Notes: generated from the letters alone by a model not told the origin. Positions 1-9,020 are shown, counted from the stretch's first letter. The stretch is DNA of 64,000 nt from Maritalea mediterranea (GCF_021568695.1 NZ_JAKGTI010000001.1:1-64000); one strand, 5' to 3'. Translations and numbers: made by a program.

Positions 1-480
1 GCCCCGGCACCCCCGGCTCTTTTTAGCGCCGCCGTCGTTCGCTGCGCTCCCTACCCCGGCACCCCCGCCATCTTTCGCGCCGCCGTCGCTCACTGCGTTT
101 GCTACCCCGGCACCCCCGCCATCTTTCGCGCCGCCGTCGCTCACTGCGTTTGCTACCCCGGCACCCCCGCCAATGGGTGCCCCGCTCTTATGCTGTGCAC
201 GGCGCAGCCACACCCTCTTACGTCATTACCGGACTTGATCCGGTAATCCATGTAGCGATGGTGGGTAAGCGAAAGCACACAAGTTGTGCATCCTCATTGA
301 TGCTGCTTGGACCCCGGATCAAGTCCGGGGTGACGGCAGTGGGTGAAGATGGGCTTCAGAGTAAATCCGAAAAGAAAAAGAGTGGACGACCTAAGCGAGG
401 ACCTCGCGCGCACCGCAGCAGGCCGTTGCATAGCGGGGGGTGCAGGGACCAACCTGTCCGGCGCGAGCACATAAAAAGGG
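1..480 (-). repeat. Composite palindromic repeat, copy 1 (reverse orientation)
   Basis: This gene-free stretch is built from repeat modules. Positions 1-50, 51-101 and 102-152 are tandem GC-rich units (the last two are identical 51-mers) followed by a partial unit. Two palindromes follow at 225-247 (core CCGGACTTGATCCGG) and 311-331 (core CCGGATCAAGTCCGG), with a small hairpin GCACA/TGTGC at 275-289 between them. The part from about 345 to 480 matches, more loosely, the flanking module of the other copies. It ends just beyond the 3' end of the ThpR gene. Short reading frames here are repeat translations, not genes. The left border is not visible. Confidence 0.85.
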
Positions 481-518
481 TGCAAAGCGACCGGTGGCCT
501 CGGGCAAAAATGACCACC

Positions 519-1058
519 TCACGCCGCCAACGGATAAGCCTCTTCCACCAGATAAGGTCCGCCACCAATGGAATCCCGCGCTGAATAAAGCACAAAACGG
601 CTGACCCGGAAGCGTAGCGGATAGAAGGCGCCGGACATTTGCAAATGATGCGCCACATCTGCCGGAGACACATCTGAAAGCCGCGCCAGCGTGACATGGG
701 GCGAATATTTGCGCCCGGATGGCTTTAATCCCAATTGTTGCATCACCCGCTCCTGCTTGTCATGCAACTGCATCAAGCCCGGAGACGGATCAACGCCTGC
801 GAACAGCGCCCGCGGCTTTTTGCCGCCGAACACGCCCAAATGCGATAAGGTGACATCAAACGGTTCTTCGATCGACAATCGATCCAGCTCATGCACAATC
901 TCATGGGCGGTGCGGTGATCCACATCACCAATATAGCGTAATGTAATGTGATAATTTGAAGGATCGATCCATCGCGCGCCGTGCAGGCCACCCCGCTTCA
1001 GGGAAAGCGCGAAACCAACATCGCCCGGGATTTCCAGGCCGGTGAAGAGACGGGGCAT
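519..1058 (-). CDS. thpR: RNA 2',3'-cyclic phosphodiesterase (ThpR/LigT family)
   Basis: A 179-residue member of the 2H phosphoesterase superfamily, which opens 2',3'-cyclic phosphate ends of RNA in the cytoplasm. The two catalytic H-x-T motifs are visible as HIT at residues 37-39 and HVT at 121-123. I start it at the ATG at 1056-1058 (MPRLFTG) because a strong GGGAGG ribosome site precedes it and because the family begins with a similar R-L-F motif; a longer frame from 1112 has no such support. It is a single gene, divergent from the BI-1 family gene. The physiological substrate is not known from the sequence. Confidence 0.88.
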   Translation of the reverse strand: MPRLFTGLEIPGDVGFALSLKRGGLHGARWIDPSNYHITLRYIGDVDHRTAHEIVHELDRLSIEEPFDVTLSHLGVFGGKKPRALFAGVDPSPGLMQLHDKQERVMQQLGLKPSGRKYSPHVTLARLSDVSPADVAHHLQMSGAFYPLRFRVSRFVLYSARDSIGGGPYLVEEAYPLAA

Positions 1059-1279
1059 AAAACCTCCCTTCCAGATGCAGATTGCAGCATCGTAATAAAT
1101 TGATGTTACCATGATTCGTATGACAATTCGGCGAAAATTTTGTTTGCCGCCTCAATGACTAAACTGTTATCGCGGTTTGCACGTACATCTTGAAATTGTC
1201 CCAATTCATCGCCATATTACGGGCAAGATTATATAGACTTGGCAATCCGCCAAGAGAATTGCTGAAAGGGAACTCATCT

Positions 1280-2050
1280 ATGGCACAATATGATCGTCAA
1301 ACAATGGCCTCACGAGGCGGCGCTCAGGCCGCAATTGATGAGGGCCTACGCACCTATATGCTGGGTGTTTACAACTATATGGGCATCGCCCTGGGCATCA
1401 CCGGCGTGGTGGCCTATTTCATCTCTATGTTCGCCGCCACCAGCGACCCGGCAAATGCCGTTGGCACGCTGGGCAACGGCGTCATGCTGACCCAGTTGGG
1501 CGCCACACTTTATGGCTCACCCCTGCAATGGGTTGTGATGCTTGCCCCGTTGGCCTTTGTCTTTGCGCTAAGCTTCGGCATTCATAAAATGCAGTTTGCC
1601 ACAGCACAATTGGTGTTCTGGGGCTTCTCCGTGGCCATGGGCCTTTCGCTGTCATCGATCTTTTTGGTCTATACAGGCGAAAGCATTGCCCGTGTGTTCT
1701 TCATCACCGCCGGCACCTTCGGCGCGATGAGCCTTTACGGTTATACCACGAAGCGCGACCTGACCGCTTGGGGCTCTTTCCTCATGATGGGCCTGATCGG
1801 CATCATCCTGGCATCTGTTGTCAACATCTTCTTGCAATCAGGTGCCTTGGCCTTCGCCATCTCTATCATTGGTGTGCTGGTGTTTGTCGGCCTGACCGCG
1901 TATGACACCCAAAAAATCAAAGAGAACTATTATGAAGGCGACGGGTCTGAAACCATGGGCAAGAAAATGCTGATGGGTGCTTTGGCCCTCTATCTGGACT
2001 TCATCAACCTGTTCTTGATGTTGCTGCGCTTGTTCGGCAATCGCGAATAG
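1280..2050 (+). CDS. Bax inhibitor-1 (YccA/BI-1) family inner membrane protein
   Basis: A 256-residue polytopic membrane protein with about seven hydrophobic segments after a short polar N-terminus. The C-terminal region contains the family signature L-T-A-Y-D-T-Q-K-I and ends in a hydrophobic stretch L-Y-L-D-F-I-N-L-F. BI-1 family proteins are proposed pH-sensitive calcium leak channels or protease modulators; the bacterial role is unsettled. The ATG at 1280 is chosen over an upstream frame start at 1190 because an AAGGGA ribosome site lies just before it. It is monocistronic and followed at once by an intrinsic terminator. Confidence 0.9.
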   Translation: MAQYDRQTMASRGGAQAAIDEGLRTYMLGVYNYMGIALGITGVVAYFISMFAATSDPANAVGTLGNGVMLTQLGATLYGSPLQWVVMLAPLAFVFALSFGIHKMQFATAQLVFWGFSVAMGLSLSSIFLVYTGESIARVFFITAGTFGAMSLYGYTTKRDLTAWGSFLMMGLIGIILASVVNIFLQSGALAFAISIIGVLVFVGLTAYDTQKIKENYYEGDGSETMGKKMLMGALALYLDFINLFLMLLRLFGNRE

Positions 2051-2078
2051 CCCGAGACAGTTCAGAGCTGAAATTAAG

Positions 2079-2110
2079 ATCCCCGCTTCATTTGAGGCGG
2101 GGATTTTTTA
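2079..2110 (+). terminator. Intrinsic terminator after the BI-1 family gene
   Basis: An 8-bp stem ATCCCCGC/GCGGGGAT with a ten-base loop is followed by a run of six T. It lies 29 bases after the stop codon of the membrane-protein gene. Confidence 0.9.
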
Positions 2111-2776
2111 TAGGCCTTTTTTACTCTCACGGCTGATGGGCGGCAGCTATTTTCCCCTCGTGCCGGGAGGTGAGGCGCCTAACCTTGGGCGGGTGCGGAC
2201 CAAAAGCGGCACGGGGTCGGCGATGCGCTCGTCCACTCTATTTCCTTGGAGATTTACGCCGAAGCATCTCTCCACCCACTACCATCAACCCGGACTTGAT
2301 CCGGGGCCCAAGCAGCATCAGTGAGGGTGCACAACATGCATGTTGTTGCCCAGCCACCAGGGCTACATGGATTACCGGATCAAGTCCGGTAATGACGTGA
2401 GAGGGTGTTGTTGCGTCCTGCACAACATAGACGCGGGGCACCCATAGGCGGGGGTGCCGGGGTAGTGAGCGTAACGAACGACGGCGGCGCGCAAAAATGC
2501 CCGGGGGTGCCGGGGACGGACACGCAGTGTCCGGTGGCGGCGAGTAAAAATGCCAGAGGCCGGGGTAGTGAGCGTAGCGAACGGCGGCGGCGCGTAAAAA
2601 AGCCGGGGTGAATTTTTTCGCTCACGGTTGAGCGGTGCTTTCAGCACCTAACCTGCGCGGGCGCGGCCAAAAAGTTGGCCGGGGTCCTCGCTATACTCGT
2701 CCACTCTTCTCCATTACTTGCTCAAAGCAATTCGCTTGGCACCAATCGGCGGGGGTCCCGGGGTAGCGGCGCGAAA
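2111..2776 (+). repeat. Composite palindromic repeat, copy 2
   Basis: This 730-base gap between two convergent genes holds no gene. A loose flanking module (about 2135-2275) is followed by palindrome A1 at 2287-2306, a central hairpin ACAACAT/ATGTTGT at 2331-2346, palindrome A2 at 2371-2393, and GC-rich B units from about 2448 to 2608. A second, diverged flanking module (about 2610-2710) and a partial B unit (about 2748-2776) follow, so this copy looks like two elements fused or nested. One B unit is the variant with a GGACAC/GTGTCC centre. Confidence 0.85.
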
Positions 2777-2781
2777 ATAAT

Positions 2782-3165
2782 CTACCGCACCAAACTGATA
2801 TCGCCGTCCAGCACTTTAAGCACCTGCGCCAGCTCATGGCCGCGTTTGAGCACCTGCCCATTTTGGCCCACAACGCGATATTGCCCCTGCTTACGCCGCA
2901 GGCTGGGATCTTTCTCAACGCGAAAAACGGGCATTTCGCTGGCCCGTTTGAAGATGGAGAACACCGCACGATCTTTGAGCATATCAATGGCATAGTCGCG
3001 CCATTCGCCGCTGGCAACTTTGCGGCCATAGACATTGAGAATGGTGGAGAGTTCGCGCCGGTCAAAGCTCACATTCATCGGGGCCGGCGGCGATTTGGAC
3101 GAGGATTCGTTGGAATGCACCAAACGAATGTGTTGGCTTGCGCCCTTGCTTTGAGATGATGCCAA
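2782..3165 (-). CDS. DUF2794 domain-containing protein
   Basis: A 127-residue protein of the alphaproteobacterial DUF2794 family, whose function is unknown. Recognisable blocks are F-D-R-R-E-L near residue 34, W-R-D-Y-A-I-D near 56, and the C-terminal L-K-R-G-H-E-L-A-Q-V-L-K-V-L-D. The likely start is a TTG at 3163-3165 with AGGGTG about eight bases upstream; the next ATG (3076-3078) would remove the I-R-L-V-H-S segment that family members carry. No membrane segment or signal peptide is seen. Its 3' end abuts the repeat block on the left. Confidence 0.8.
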   Translation of the reverse strand: MASSQSKGASQHIRLVHSNESSSKSPPAPMNVSFDRRELSTILNVYGRKVASGEWRDYAIDMLKDRAVFSIFKRASEMPVFRVEKDPSLRRKQGQYRVVGQNGQVLKRGHELAQVLKVLDGDISLVR

Positions 3166-3260
3166 ATTTCACACCCTGTGGTTCAAATCACTTGGTAAAT
3201 GATTGCGCCAATTCGCAAATGTGGCAAGCCCCAAAATTGGCCCCAATTTAATCACAATTC

Positions 3261-3276
3261 CGGCAAACTGTTGCCG
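3261..3276. other. Short inverted repeat upstream of the DUF2794 gene
   Basis: CGGCAA-ACTG-TTGCCG forms a perfect 6-bp stem with a four-base loop about 100 bases before the DUF2794 start. It could be an operator or a small hairpin; nothing else here supports either reading. Confidence 0.3.
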
Positions 3277-3401
3277 AAATACATCGTTAGAAAGAAATCA
3301 TAGCCTCCAGTACCCAGCCCCTGAGCGGTTTGCCCCCAAATGAACCTGCTCAGGGCGCTGGACCTCCAAAATCAGTTTGGATGGCCTCCAGATACCCCTT
3401 G

Positions 3402-3430
3402 CGCCCCCTTTTTGGGGGCGTTTATTTTTC
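3402..3430. terminator. Hairpin next to the DUF1223 stop codon
   Basis: A 7-bp GC-only stem CGCCCCC/GGGGGCG with a five-T loop lies directly after the stop of the minus-strand DUF1223 gene. The T-rich tract (TTTATTTTT) is on the plus-strand side, where no plus-strand gene precedes it, and there is no T run on the minus side. It may still end minus-strand transcription weakly. Confidence 0.4.
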
Positions 3431-4156
3431 GATAGACGCTGCGCCCAGAATGGCCCCAGGGCCGCCATTGCCCTTGGTCTGCACTAGAACGGCCATCCCA
3501 TCCGCCCCATCCACCAATATGTCACTGAGCGGCAATTCAAGCTGATGGCTGGTTTCACCATGCCACATGCCCACGGGCATGCGGCCCCGCGCAATATGGC
3601 TGTAGGTTAAGGTTTTGCCACTGTTTTCGCCGCGTTTGATTTTGGTCTGTGCCTCTGAAATATAGGGGATCACCCAAATGGTCGCATCCGCTTCCATCGT
3701 GCCATCGCTTTTCAACTCAATGGTCAAATTCGACTGGTCCAGCGACAAATCAACTTGCAGGTTCAGATCAGCCTCTGCCAAAAAATTTTCGACCTCTTGC
3801 CGTCGCGACCCCACTGCTTCCATGGTACCATTCACGATGATTTGTGGGGTATAGACCCTTTGCGCCCCAAATGCGCGGGCATAGGCCCGCTGCAATTTTG
3901 AATATCTCGGCGCGGAAAATACATCTTTCCATCCAATGTAGTTCCAGTAATCCACATGATAGGCGATGGTGATGACATCCTCTCGTTCGCTCCAATCGCG
4001 CAACGCGGCATCTGCCTCCGGACAAGAGGAACAACCTTGCGAAGTGAACAGCTCCAACACCGCCTTAGGGTTGGTTTTCATCTCCATGGCGATAGCCGGA
4101 GAAAGGTTCAAAACGGCCCAGAGAGGGATCATCAAAATGAAGTGGATTTTTTTCAT
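3422..4156 (-). CDS. DUF1223 domain-containing secreted thioredoxin-like protein
   Basis: A 244-residue protein with an N-terminal signal peptide (basic M-K-K start, hydrophobic core, A-I-A cleavage region near residue 23), so it is probably periplasmic. The mature part opens with V-L-E-L-F-T-S-Q-G-C-S-S-C-P, a CxxC motif in the thioredoxin-like DUF1223 fold, followed by H-V-D-Y-W-N and the Y-T-P-Q block characteristic of the family. The CxxC pair suggests a redox or metal-binding role, but no function is established. It stands alone, downstream of the TetR gene on the same strand with a 55-base gap. Confidence 0.85.
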   Translation of the reverse strand: MKKIHFILMIPLWAVLNLSPAIAMEMKTNPKAVLELFTSQGCSSCPEADAALRDWSEREDVITIAYHVDYWNYIGWKDVFSAPRYSKLQRAYARAFGAQRVYTPQIIVNGTMEAVGSRRQEVENFLAEADLNLQVDLSLDQSNLTIELKSDGTMEADATIWVIPYISEAQTKIKRGENSGKTLTYSHIARGRMPVGMWHGETSHQLELPLSDILVDGADGMAVLVQTKGNGGPGAILGAASIEK

Positions 4157-4211
4157 GGGAATTTATTACGACAAGCGGGCCTAACACACCAGTCACATTG
4201 GAGTGAGGCAC

Positions 4212-4772
4212 TTACTTTTTGAATAGATAGCGGGCCACTAAAGCTTCAAACTCAGCCATCACAGCTTCATCGCGCTCGCAGGCACGTTGCGCAACGGCCG
4301 CATGCACCAGAAAAGCGCGCAATGCAACAATGTCCAAGACGTCGTTGTCATTGCCATGTGGCCATTTTTTTCCCAGCGCATCAAACAGCTGGTTCTCTGC
4401 CGGCTCGATCAGTTGGCGGCAAATATCTTGCCCCTCCCCAACAATCAAACGGATATAGACTTCATCCCGACGGATCAGGTCAAAAAACGGATCAAAAATG
4501 GTACGCAGTTGTGCCGCGTTGGTAATTTCAGATTCGGCCTCGATGCGAGCAAGACATATATTGAGCACGTCAGCAAACTGGGTCGCCGCCAACGCCAGTT
4601 TCTCACTAAAATGGGCCAGCACCGTGCCTTTGCCGACATTGGCGCTTGCGGCAATCTGCGCAACCGAGATGTCATCATAATCGTGACGGGCCATTAAATC
4701 GGCAAAACATTGCAGAATATGCGCTCGCGTGGCCTGCGCCCGCTTCTGTTTGCCTTCAACACGTAAATTCAT
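4212..4772 (-). CDS. TetR family transcriptional regulator
   Basis: A 186-residue regulator. The N-terminal 55 residues hold the TetR helix-turn-helix (I-S-V-A-Q-I-A-A-S-A-N-V-G-K-G-T-V-L-A-H-F), and the rest is the variable ligand-binding half. It is divergent from a flavodoxin-fold quinone reductase with 81 bases between start codons, and that gap carries two matching palindromes. This strongly suggests that it represses the reductase and itself, with an electrophile or quinone as possible inducer. The inducer is inference. Confidence 0.9.
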   Translation of the reverse strand: MNLRVEGKQKRAQATRAHILQCFADLMARHDYDDISVAQIAASANVGKGTVLAHFSEKLALAATQFADVLNICLARIEAESEITNAAQLRTIFDPFFDLIRRDEVYIRLIVGEGQDICRQLIEPAENQLFDALGKKWPHGNDNDVLDIVALRAFLVHAAVAQRACERDEAVMAEFEALVARYLFKK

Positions 4773-4790
4773 AAATCTTGCTTAGCACAA

Positions 4791-4804
4791 TTGACCGCGG
4801 TCAA
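4791..4804. promoter_or_regulatory. Palindromic operator 1 (TetR gene proximal)
   Basis: TTGACCGCGGTCAA is a perfect 14-bp palindrome 18 bases upstream of the TetR start codon. It shares both arms (TTGACC/GGTCAA) with operator 2 and differs only in the central two bases. Confidence 0.75.
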
Positions 4805-4819
4805 AAAGTGAAATATATA

Positions 4820-4837
4820 AATTGACCATGGTCAATT
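4820..4837. promoter_or_regulatory. Palindromic operator 2 (reductase proximal)
   Basis: AATTGACCATGGTCAATT is a perfect 18-bp palindrome 16 bases upstream of the reductase start codon. The centre-to-centre distance to operator 1 is 31 bp, close to three helical turns, so both would face the same side of the DNA. Confidence 0.78.
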
Positions 4838-4853
4838 ATAGAGAGTCAGATTC

Positions 4854-5453
4854 ATGAATATCGTCATCATCTCCGGTCACCCACGTGCCGACAGCTTCAC
4901 CCAGGCGCTGGCCGAACATTACCAACAAGGCGCTGAGGCTGGCGGCGCCAGCGTCAAACTCTTCGCCCTCTCTCAACTGAAACTGGACACCGGTCCGCTC
5001 ACCAGCGGCCCCAGCCAAAACAATTGGAATGATGAAATCCGCCAATTATGGGCCGCCATCGAACCGGCAGACCATATCGTGATTGCCCATCCCCTCTGGT
5101 GGGGCACCATGCCGGCTGAACTGAAACATCTGCTGGACCGGCTGTTGCTGCCCGGGCTTGCCTATAGCTATGCCGAAGGCAAGCCCTTACCTGTCGGACA
5201 CCTTAAAGGCAAAAGCGCCGAAGTGATCATGACCTCGGACACGCCAGACTGGTTTTACCGCCTCGCCTATGGCAAGGCGCAGTCCAAGCTGATGAAAAAC
5301 CAGATCCTGAAATTTGTCGGGCTTAAGCCTTTGCGCTTCACCCATATTTCGCCCATCCACAATATGCCCGCGCCCAAGCGTCAAAAACATCTCGACAAGG
5401 TTCGCCAAATGGCAAAGAATTTTGTGACCCAGCACAAAAAAAGCGCGGCCTGA
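4854..5453 (+). CDS. NAD(P)H-dependent quinone reductase-like flavoprotein (flavodoxin-like fold)
   Basis: A 199-residue protein of the flavodoxin-like NAD(P)H dehydrogenase (quinone) family, which includes MdaB, KefF and mammalian NQO types. The N-terminus M-N-I-V-I-I-S-G-H-P-R-A-D-S-F is the phosphate-binding loop for FMN or FAD, and H-P-L-W-W-G-T-M-P-A is the second flavin and substrate motif. The expected reaction is two-electron reduction of quinones by NAD(P)H in the cytoplasm. Twin palindromes before it and the divergent TetR gene indicate local repression. The stop codon lies in the loop of a GC-rich hairpin. Confidence 0.85.
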   Translation: MNIVIISGHPRADSFTQALAEHYQQGAEAGGASVKLFALSQLKLDTGPLTSGPSQNNWNDEIRQLWAAIEPADHIVIAHPLWWGTMPAELKHLLDRLLLPGLAYSYAEGKPLPVGHLKGKSAEVIMTSDTPDWFYRLAYGKAQSKLMKNQILKFVGLKPLRFTHISPIHNMPAPKRQKHLDKVRQMAKNFVTQHKKSAA

Positions 5454-5465
5454 GCCGCGCTTCTT
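5441..5465 (+). terminator. Terminator hairpin overlapping the reductase stop codon
   Basis: A 9-bp stem AAGCGCGGC/GCCGCGCTT with loop CTGA encloses the TGA stop codon at 5451-5453. The following tract is only moderately T-rich. The hairpin must form after the ribosome has left the last codons. Confidence 0.7.
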
Positions 5466-5477
5466 CATTCAATAAGT

Positions 5478-5499
5478 CCTCGGCCAGATTTGACCGAGG
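5478..5499 (-). terminator. Probable acnA terminator hairpin
   Basis: CCTCGG (5478-5483) pairs with CCGAGG (5494-5499), with two further pairs inside after one mismatch. It lies just beyond the acnA stop codon. The T tract on the minus strand is weak. Confidence 0.5.
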
Positions 5500-5508
5500 C
5501 CTATTCAC

Positions 5509-8190
5509 CTAGGCAACGAGGTTGCGCAATACGTAATGCAGGATGCCGCCATTGCGGTAATATTCCAGCTCATCTTCGGTATCGATGCGGCAAAGGGTAG
5601 TGAACTCTTTGTCTGACCCGTCAGCAGATTTCACCTTAACCGTCACATCGCAACGAGGGCTGATTTTGTCCAAACCTTCAATGGTGATTTCTTCGTCACC
5701 CTGCAGGCCAAGGCTTTCCCAGCTCGCACCATCTTTGAACTGCAACGGCAAGACACCCATGCCCACGAGGTTTGAGCGGTGAATACGCTCAAAGCTTTCA
5801 ACGATCACCGCGCGAACGCCGAGCAAACGTGTGCCCTTTGCCGCCCAGTCCCGTGAAGAGCCTGTGCCATATTCTTTGCCGCCAAACACAACCAATGGCC
5901 GGTCCTGATCTGCATATTCCATGGCTGCATCATACATGGCCTTAACTTCGCCATCAGGCCCTTTGGTGAAGCCGCCTTCAACGCCTGGCACCATCTGGTT
6001 CTTGATACGGATATTGGCAAAGGTGCCGCGCATCATGATCTCGTGGTTGCCTCGGCGCGAACCGTAGGAGTTGAAGTCCTTTGGTGCGACCTGACGCTCC
6101 GTCAAATAACGGCCAGCCGGTGTGTCCTGCTTAAACGAACCCGCTGGTGAAATGTGGTCCGTGGTGATGCTGTCGCCAAACAGGCTCAAAATGCGCGCGC
6201 CCTGCACATCTTCAATCGGCTTCACCTCTTTGGTGAGCCCTTCGAAATAAGGCGGGTTCTGCACATAGGTTGAAGACGAGTTCCACGCATAGGTTTCACC
6301 ACCTTCAACTTTAATGTTCTGCCAGCCTTCATCGCCTTTAAACACGTCTGAATAGCGGCCCTTGAACATTTCAGGGGTCACCGTTTCACGTACAATCTCA
6401 GCGATTTCCTGCGCGCTAGGCCACACATCTTTCAGATAAACCGGCTGACCATCTTTGCCGGTGCCCAAAGGCTCGGTGGTGATGTCGATAGTCATTTTGC
6501 CTGCCAATGCATAAGCCACAACCAATGGCGGTGACGCCAGATAGTTGGCCTTCACATCAGGGTTCACGCGGCCTTCAAAGTTCCGGTTGCCAGAAAGCAC
6601 TGAACACGCCACCAGATCTTCGGCATTCACAGCGGCAGAGATCGGCTCAGGCAATGGACCGGAGTTACCAATACATGTGGTACAGCCATACCCCACCAGG
6701 TTAAAGCCAAGCTTGTCCAAATCATCCTGCAGGCCAGAGGCGGTCAGATAATCCGTCACCACCTGCGAACCTGGCGCCAAAGATGTTTTCACCCAAGGCT
6801 GCACTTCCAACCCAAGCTCAAGCGCTTTGCGGGCCACAAGGCCAGCCGCCACCAGAACCGCCGGGTTGGAGGTGTTGGTACATGAAGTGATCGCGGCGAT
6901 CACCACATCACCATGGGTGATGGAGTAGTCTTCGCCTTCAACCTTGGCTTCACGCTTATCCGTTTTCGCAAACTCACCGGCGAGTGCTTTGGCAAACTTC
7001 TCTTTTGCCTCGGAAAGCCCCACGCGATCTTGCGGACGTTTCGGCCCGGAAATGGCAGGCTCCACGTCTTTCAGATCGAGATAAAGCACATCGGTGAACT
7101 CAGGGTCCGGGCTGTCTGTGGTGCGGAACATGCCTTGCGCTTTTGAATATTCTTCAACCAACGCCACGCGATCATCTTCGCGGCCGGTGGTGCGCAAATA
7201 AGCCAATGTTTCATTGTCGACAGGGAAGAAGCCGCAAGTCGCGCCATATTCTGGCGCCATATTGGCGATGGTCGCTTGGTCTTCCAAGGTCAGATTGTCG
7301 AGGCCTGGCCCGAAAAATTCAACGAACTTGCCCACAACGCCGCGCTCACGCAACATTTCCACCACGCGCAACACCAAGTCAGTTGCAGTGATGCCGTCTT
7401 GCATTTCGCCTTCCAGCTTGAAGCCAATCACTTCTGGCAACAACATAGAGATCGGCTGGCCCAACATGGCCGCTTCCGCCTCAATGCCGCCAACACCCCA
7501 GCCCAAAACGGCCAGGCCGTTGACCATGGTGGTGTGGCTGTCTGTGCCCACAAGCGTATCCGGGTAAGCCACCGTTTCACCATTTTCTTCTTTGGTCCAA
7601 ACGGTTTGGGCCAAATATTCAAGGTTCACTTGGTGACAAATGCCTGTGCCGGGCGGCACAACGCGGAAATTATCAAACGCTTCCTGGCCCCAGCGCAAGA
7701 ATTCATAACGCTCGCCATTGCGCTCATATTCGCGGGCCACGTTTTGGTTAAAGGCTGTACCTGTGCCGAAAAAGTCAACCATCACAGAGTGGTCAATCAC
7801 CAGATCAACGGGCACTTGCGGGTTAATTTTTTGCGGGTCGGCGCCCAGATTGGCTGTGGCATCGCGCATGGCGGCCAAATCAACAACGGCCGGAACGCCG
7901 GTAAAGTCCTGCATCAACACCCGTGCTGGACGGTATGAGATTTCATGGGAAGAGGATTTGTCTTTCAACCATGCTGCGCAGGCTTCAATATCTTTTTTGG
8001 TGACCGTACGGCCATCTTCAAAACGCAAAAGGTTTTCGAGCACCACTTTCAAAGAATGCGGCAGGCGCGAAATGCCTTCAAGGCCGTTTTTCTCTGCTTC
8101 AATTAAGGAATAATATGTGTAGGATTTATCGCCGACCTTGAGGGTCTGTTTGGCGTTAAAACTATTCAATGAGGTCTGTGTCACGTGCAT
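5509..8190 (-). CDS. acnA: Aconitate hydratase AcnA
   Basis: An 893-residue aconitase A, which interconverts citrate and isocitrate in the TCA cycle using a [4Fe-4S] cluster. The three cluster cysteines are visible at residues 437 (T-S-C-T-N-T), 503 and 506 (G-Y-G-C-T-T-C-I-G). D-S-H-T-T-M-V-N-G and the swivel-domain S-S-R-D-W motif are intact. I take the ATG at 8188-8190 (MHVTQTS); the frame runs open to 8340, but family members start about here and the upstream stretch is not conserved-looking. It is divergent from the ccm operon, an arrangement common in Hyphomicrobiales. Confidence 0.97.
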   Translation of the reverse strand: MHVTQTSLNSFNAKQTLKVGDKSYTYYSLIEAEKNGLEGISRLPHSLKVVLENLLRFEDGRTVTKKDIEACAAWLKDKSSSHEISYRPARVLMQDFTGVPAVVDLAAMRDATANLGADPQKINPQVPVDLVIDHSVMVDFFGTGTAFNQNVAREYERNGERYEFLRWGQEAFDNFRVVPPGTGICHQVNLEYLAQTVWTKEENGETVAYPDTLVGTDSHTTMVNGLAVLGWGVGGIEAEAAMLGQPISMLLPEVIGFKLEGEMQDGITATDLVLRVVEMLRERGVVGKFVEFFGPGLDNLTLEDQATIANMAPEYGATCGFFPVDNETLAYLRTTGREDDRVALVEEYSKAQGMFRTTDSPDPEFTDVLYLDLKDVEPAISGPKRPQDRVGLSEAKEKFAKALAGEFAKTDKREAKVEGEDYSITHGDVVIAAITSCTNTSNPAVLVAAGLVARKALELGLEVQPWVKTSLAPGSQVVTDYLTASGLQDDLDKLGFNLVGYGCTTCIGNSGPLPEPISAAVNAEDLVACSVLSGNRNFEGRVNPDVKANYLASPPLVVAYALAGKMTIDITTEPLGTGKDGQPVYLKDVWPSAQEIAEIVRETVTPEMFKGRYSDVFKGDEGWQNIKVEGGETYAWNSSSTYVQNPPYFEGLTKEVKPIEDVQGARILSLFGDSITTDHISPAGSFKQDTPAGRYLTERQVAPKDFNSYGSRRGNHEIMMRGTFANIRIKNQMVPGVEGGFTKGPDGEVKAMYDAAMEYADQDRPLVVFGGKEYGTGSSRDWAAKGTRLLGVRAVIVESFERIHRSNLVGMGVLPLQFKDGASWESLGLQGDEEITIEGLDKISPRCDVTVKVKSADGSDKEFTTLCRIDTEDELEYYRNGGILHYVLRNLVA

Positions 8191-8363
8191 TGCCTGTATG
8201 TTAGGAGTTTCAACCTGAGCCTTGGGCAATTTGCCGAATTCAATCGACAAAAACCAACAAGCGTGAAACGAGTTACCATTGTCCCCATAATGGCGCTCGC
8301 GCGCTTTATAAAGAATAACACCGCCTCTTGCCAGCCTCAACTTAATGCCATTATGTGCTTCTC

Positions 8364-9020
8364 ATGAGAAAAAACGGCAAAAACCCTGAAAATATTGCAT
8401 TAAATGTCACAAATCTGGCCTGCGAACGTGGCGGATTTGAGATTTTTGCCGATGTTTCTTTCACGGCAATGCCCGGTGAAGTGATTCTTTTGCGCGGCCC
8501 GAACGGCGTAGGCAAGTCCACCTGTCTCGCGACATTATACGGGGCTCTGCCCAAATCTGCCGGGGAGATTTCCTTTGAAAATATCGATTCTGAGCGCGAA
8601 CCGCGGGAATATCTGCACATTGTGGGCTACGTGCCGGGGGTGAAAACCACCCTCACCGTGAAAGAAAATCTCATGTTCTGGGCGCAGCTTTACGGCGGCA
8701 CTGAAAATGTGCTGCCCGCCATCGAGGCGGCTGGGTTGGATGCTATTCAGGATTCTGAAGCCTCTATTCTCTCCGCAGGTCAAACCCGGCGGCTGGGCCT
8801 TGCCCGCCTGTTGGTGGCCAACCGCCCGATCTGGATTTTGGATGAGCCCACTTCAGCCCTCGATAAGCAAGGTGACCAATGGGTGGGGCAATTGATCGCG
8901 GACCATTGCGCCGAAGGTGGCATTGTGATCGCCGCGACCCATTTGGAGATTCCGCATCTCGCGCCGGAAGCCGTAAAAACTGTGATGATCGGGCATAGAG
9001 CTATGGACCATGCCTCATGA
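8364..9020 (+). CDS. ccmA: Cytochrome c biogenesis heme exporter ATPase CcmA
   Basis: A 218-residue ABC ATPase of the CcmABCD complex, which releases holo-CcmE during heme delivery to apocytochromes c. Walker A is G-P-N-G-V-G-K-S-T, the signature is L-S-A-G-Q-T-R-R-L, and Walker B is W-I-L-D-E-P-T-S-A-L-D. The start is uncertain between the ATG at 8364 and a GTG at 8355; neither has a clear ribosome site. The stop overlaps the ccmB start by four bases (ATGA), so ccmA and ccmB are translationally coupled. Confidence 0.95.
   Translation: MRKNGKNPENIALNVTNLACERGGFEIFADVSFTAMPGEVILLRGPNGVGKSTCLATLYGALPKSAGEISFENIDSEREPREYLHIVGYVPGVKTTLTVKENLMFWAQLYGGTENVLPAIEAAGLDAIQDSEASILSAGQTRRLGLARLLVANRPIWILDEPTSALDKQGDQWVGQLIADHCAEGGIVIAATHLEIPHLAPEAVKTVMIGHRAMDHAS

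Noticed and set aside
1-175. Tandem 51-bp units read as a CRISPR array
   Set aside because: Units adjoin directly with no variable spacers, there are no cas genes, and similar units occur singly elsewhere.
173-350. Short frames over the repeats encoding I-T-G-L-D-P-V-I-H-V-A-type peptides, here and at 2238-2441, 22612-22797 and 33778-33960
   Set aside because: They are translations of palindrome A2 and its flanks. The similarity follows the repeat DNA, no ribosome sites are present, and frames occur on both strands.
3402-3430. A strong plus-strand terminator at the DUF1223 3' end
   Set aside because: No plus-strand gene lies upstream to be terminated, so it is kept only as a low-confidence hairpin.
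4789-4837. Mobile-element ends formed by the two TTGACC palindromes
   Set aside because: They lie 31 bp apart in a divergent TetR promoter gap with no transposase, and operator use explains them better.
7276-7938. 220-codon plus-strand frame opposite acnA
   Set aside because: It is antisense to the aconitase catalytic region and has no recognisable features.
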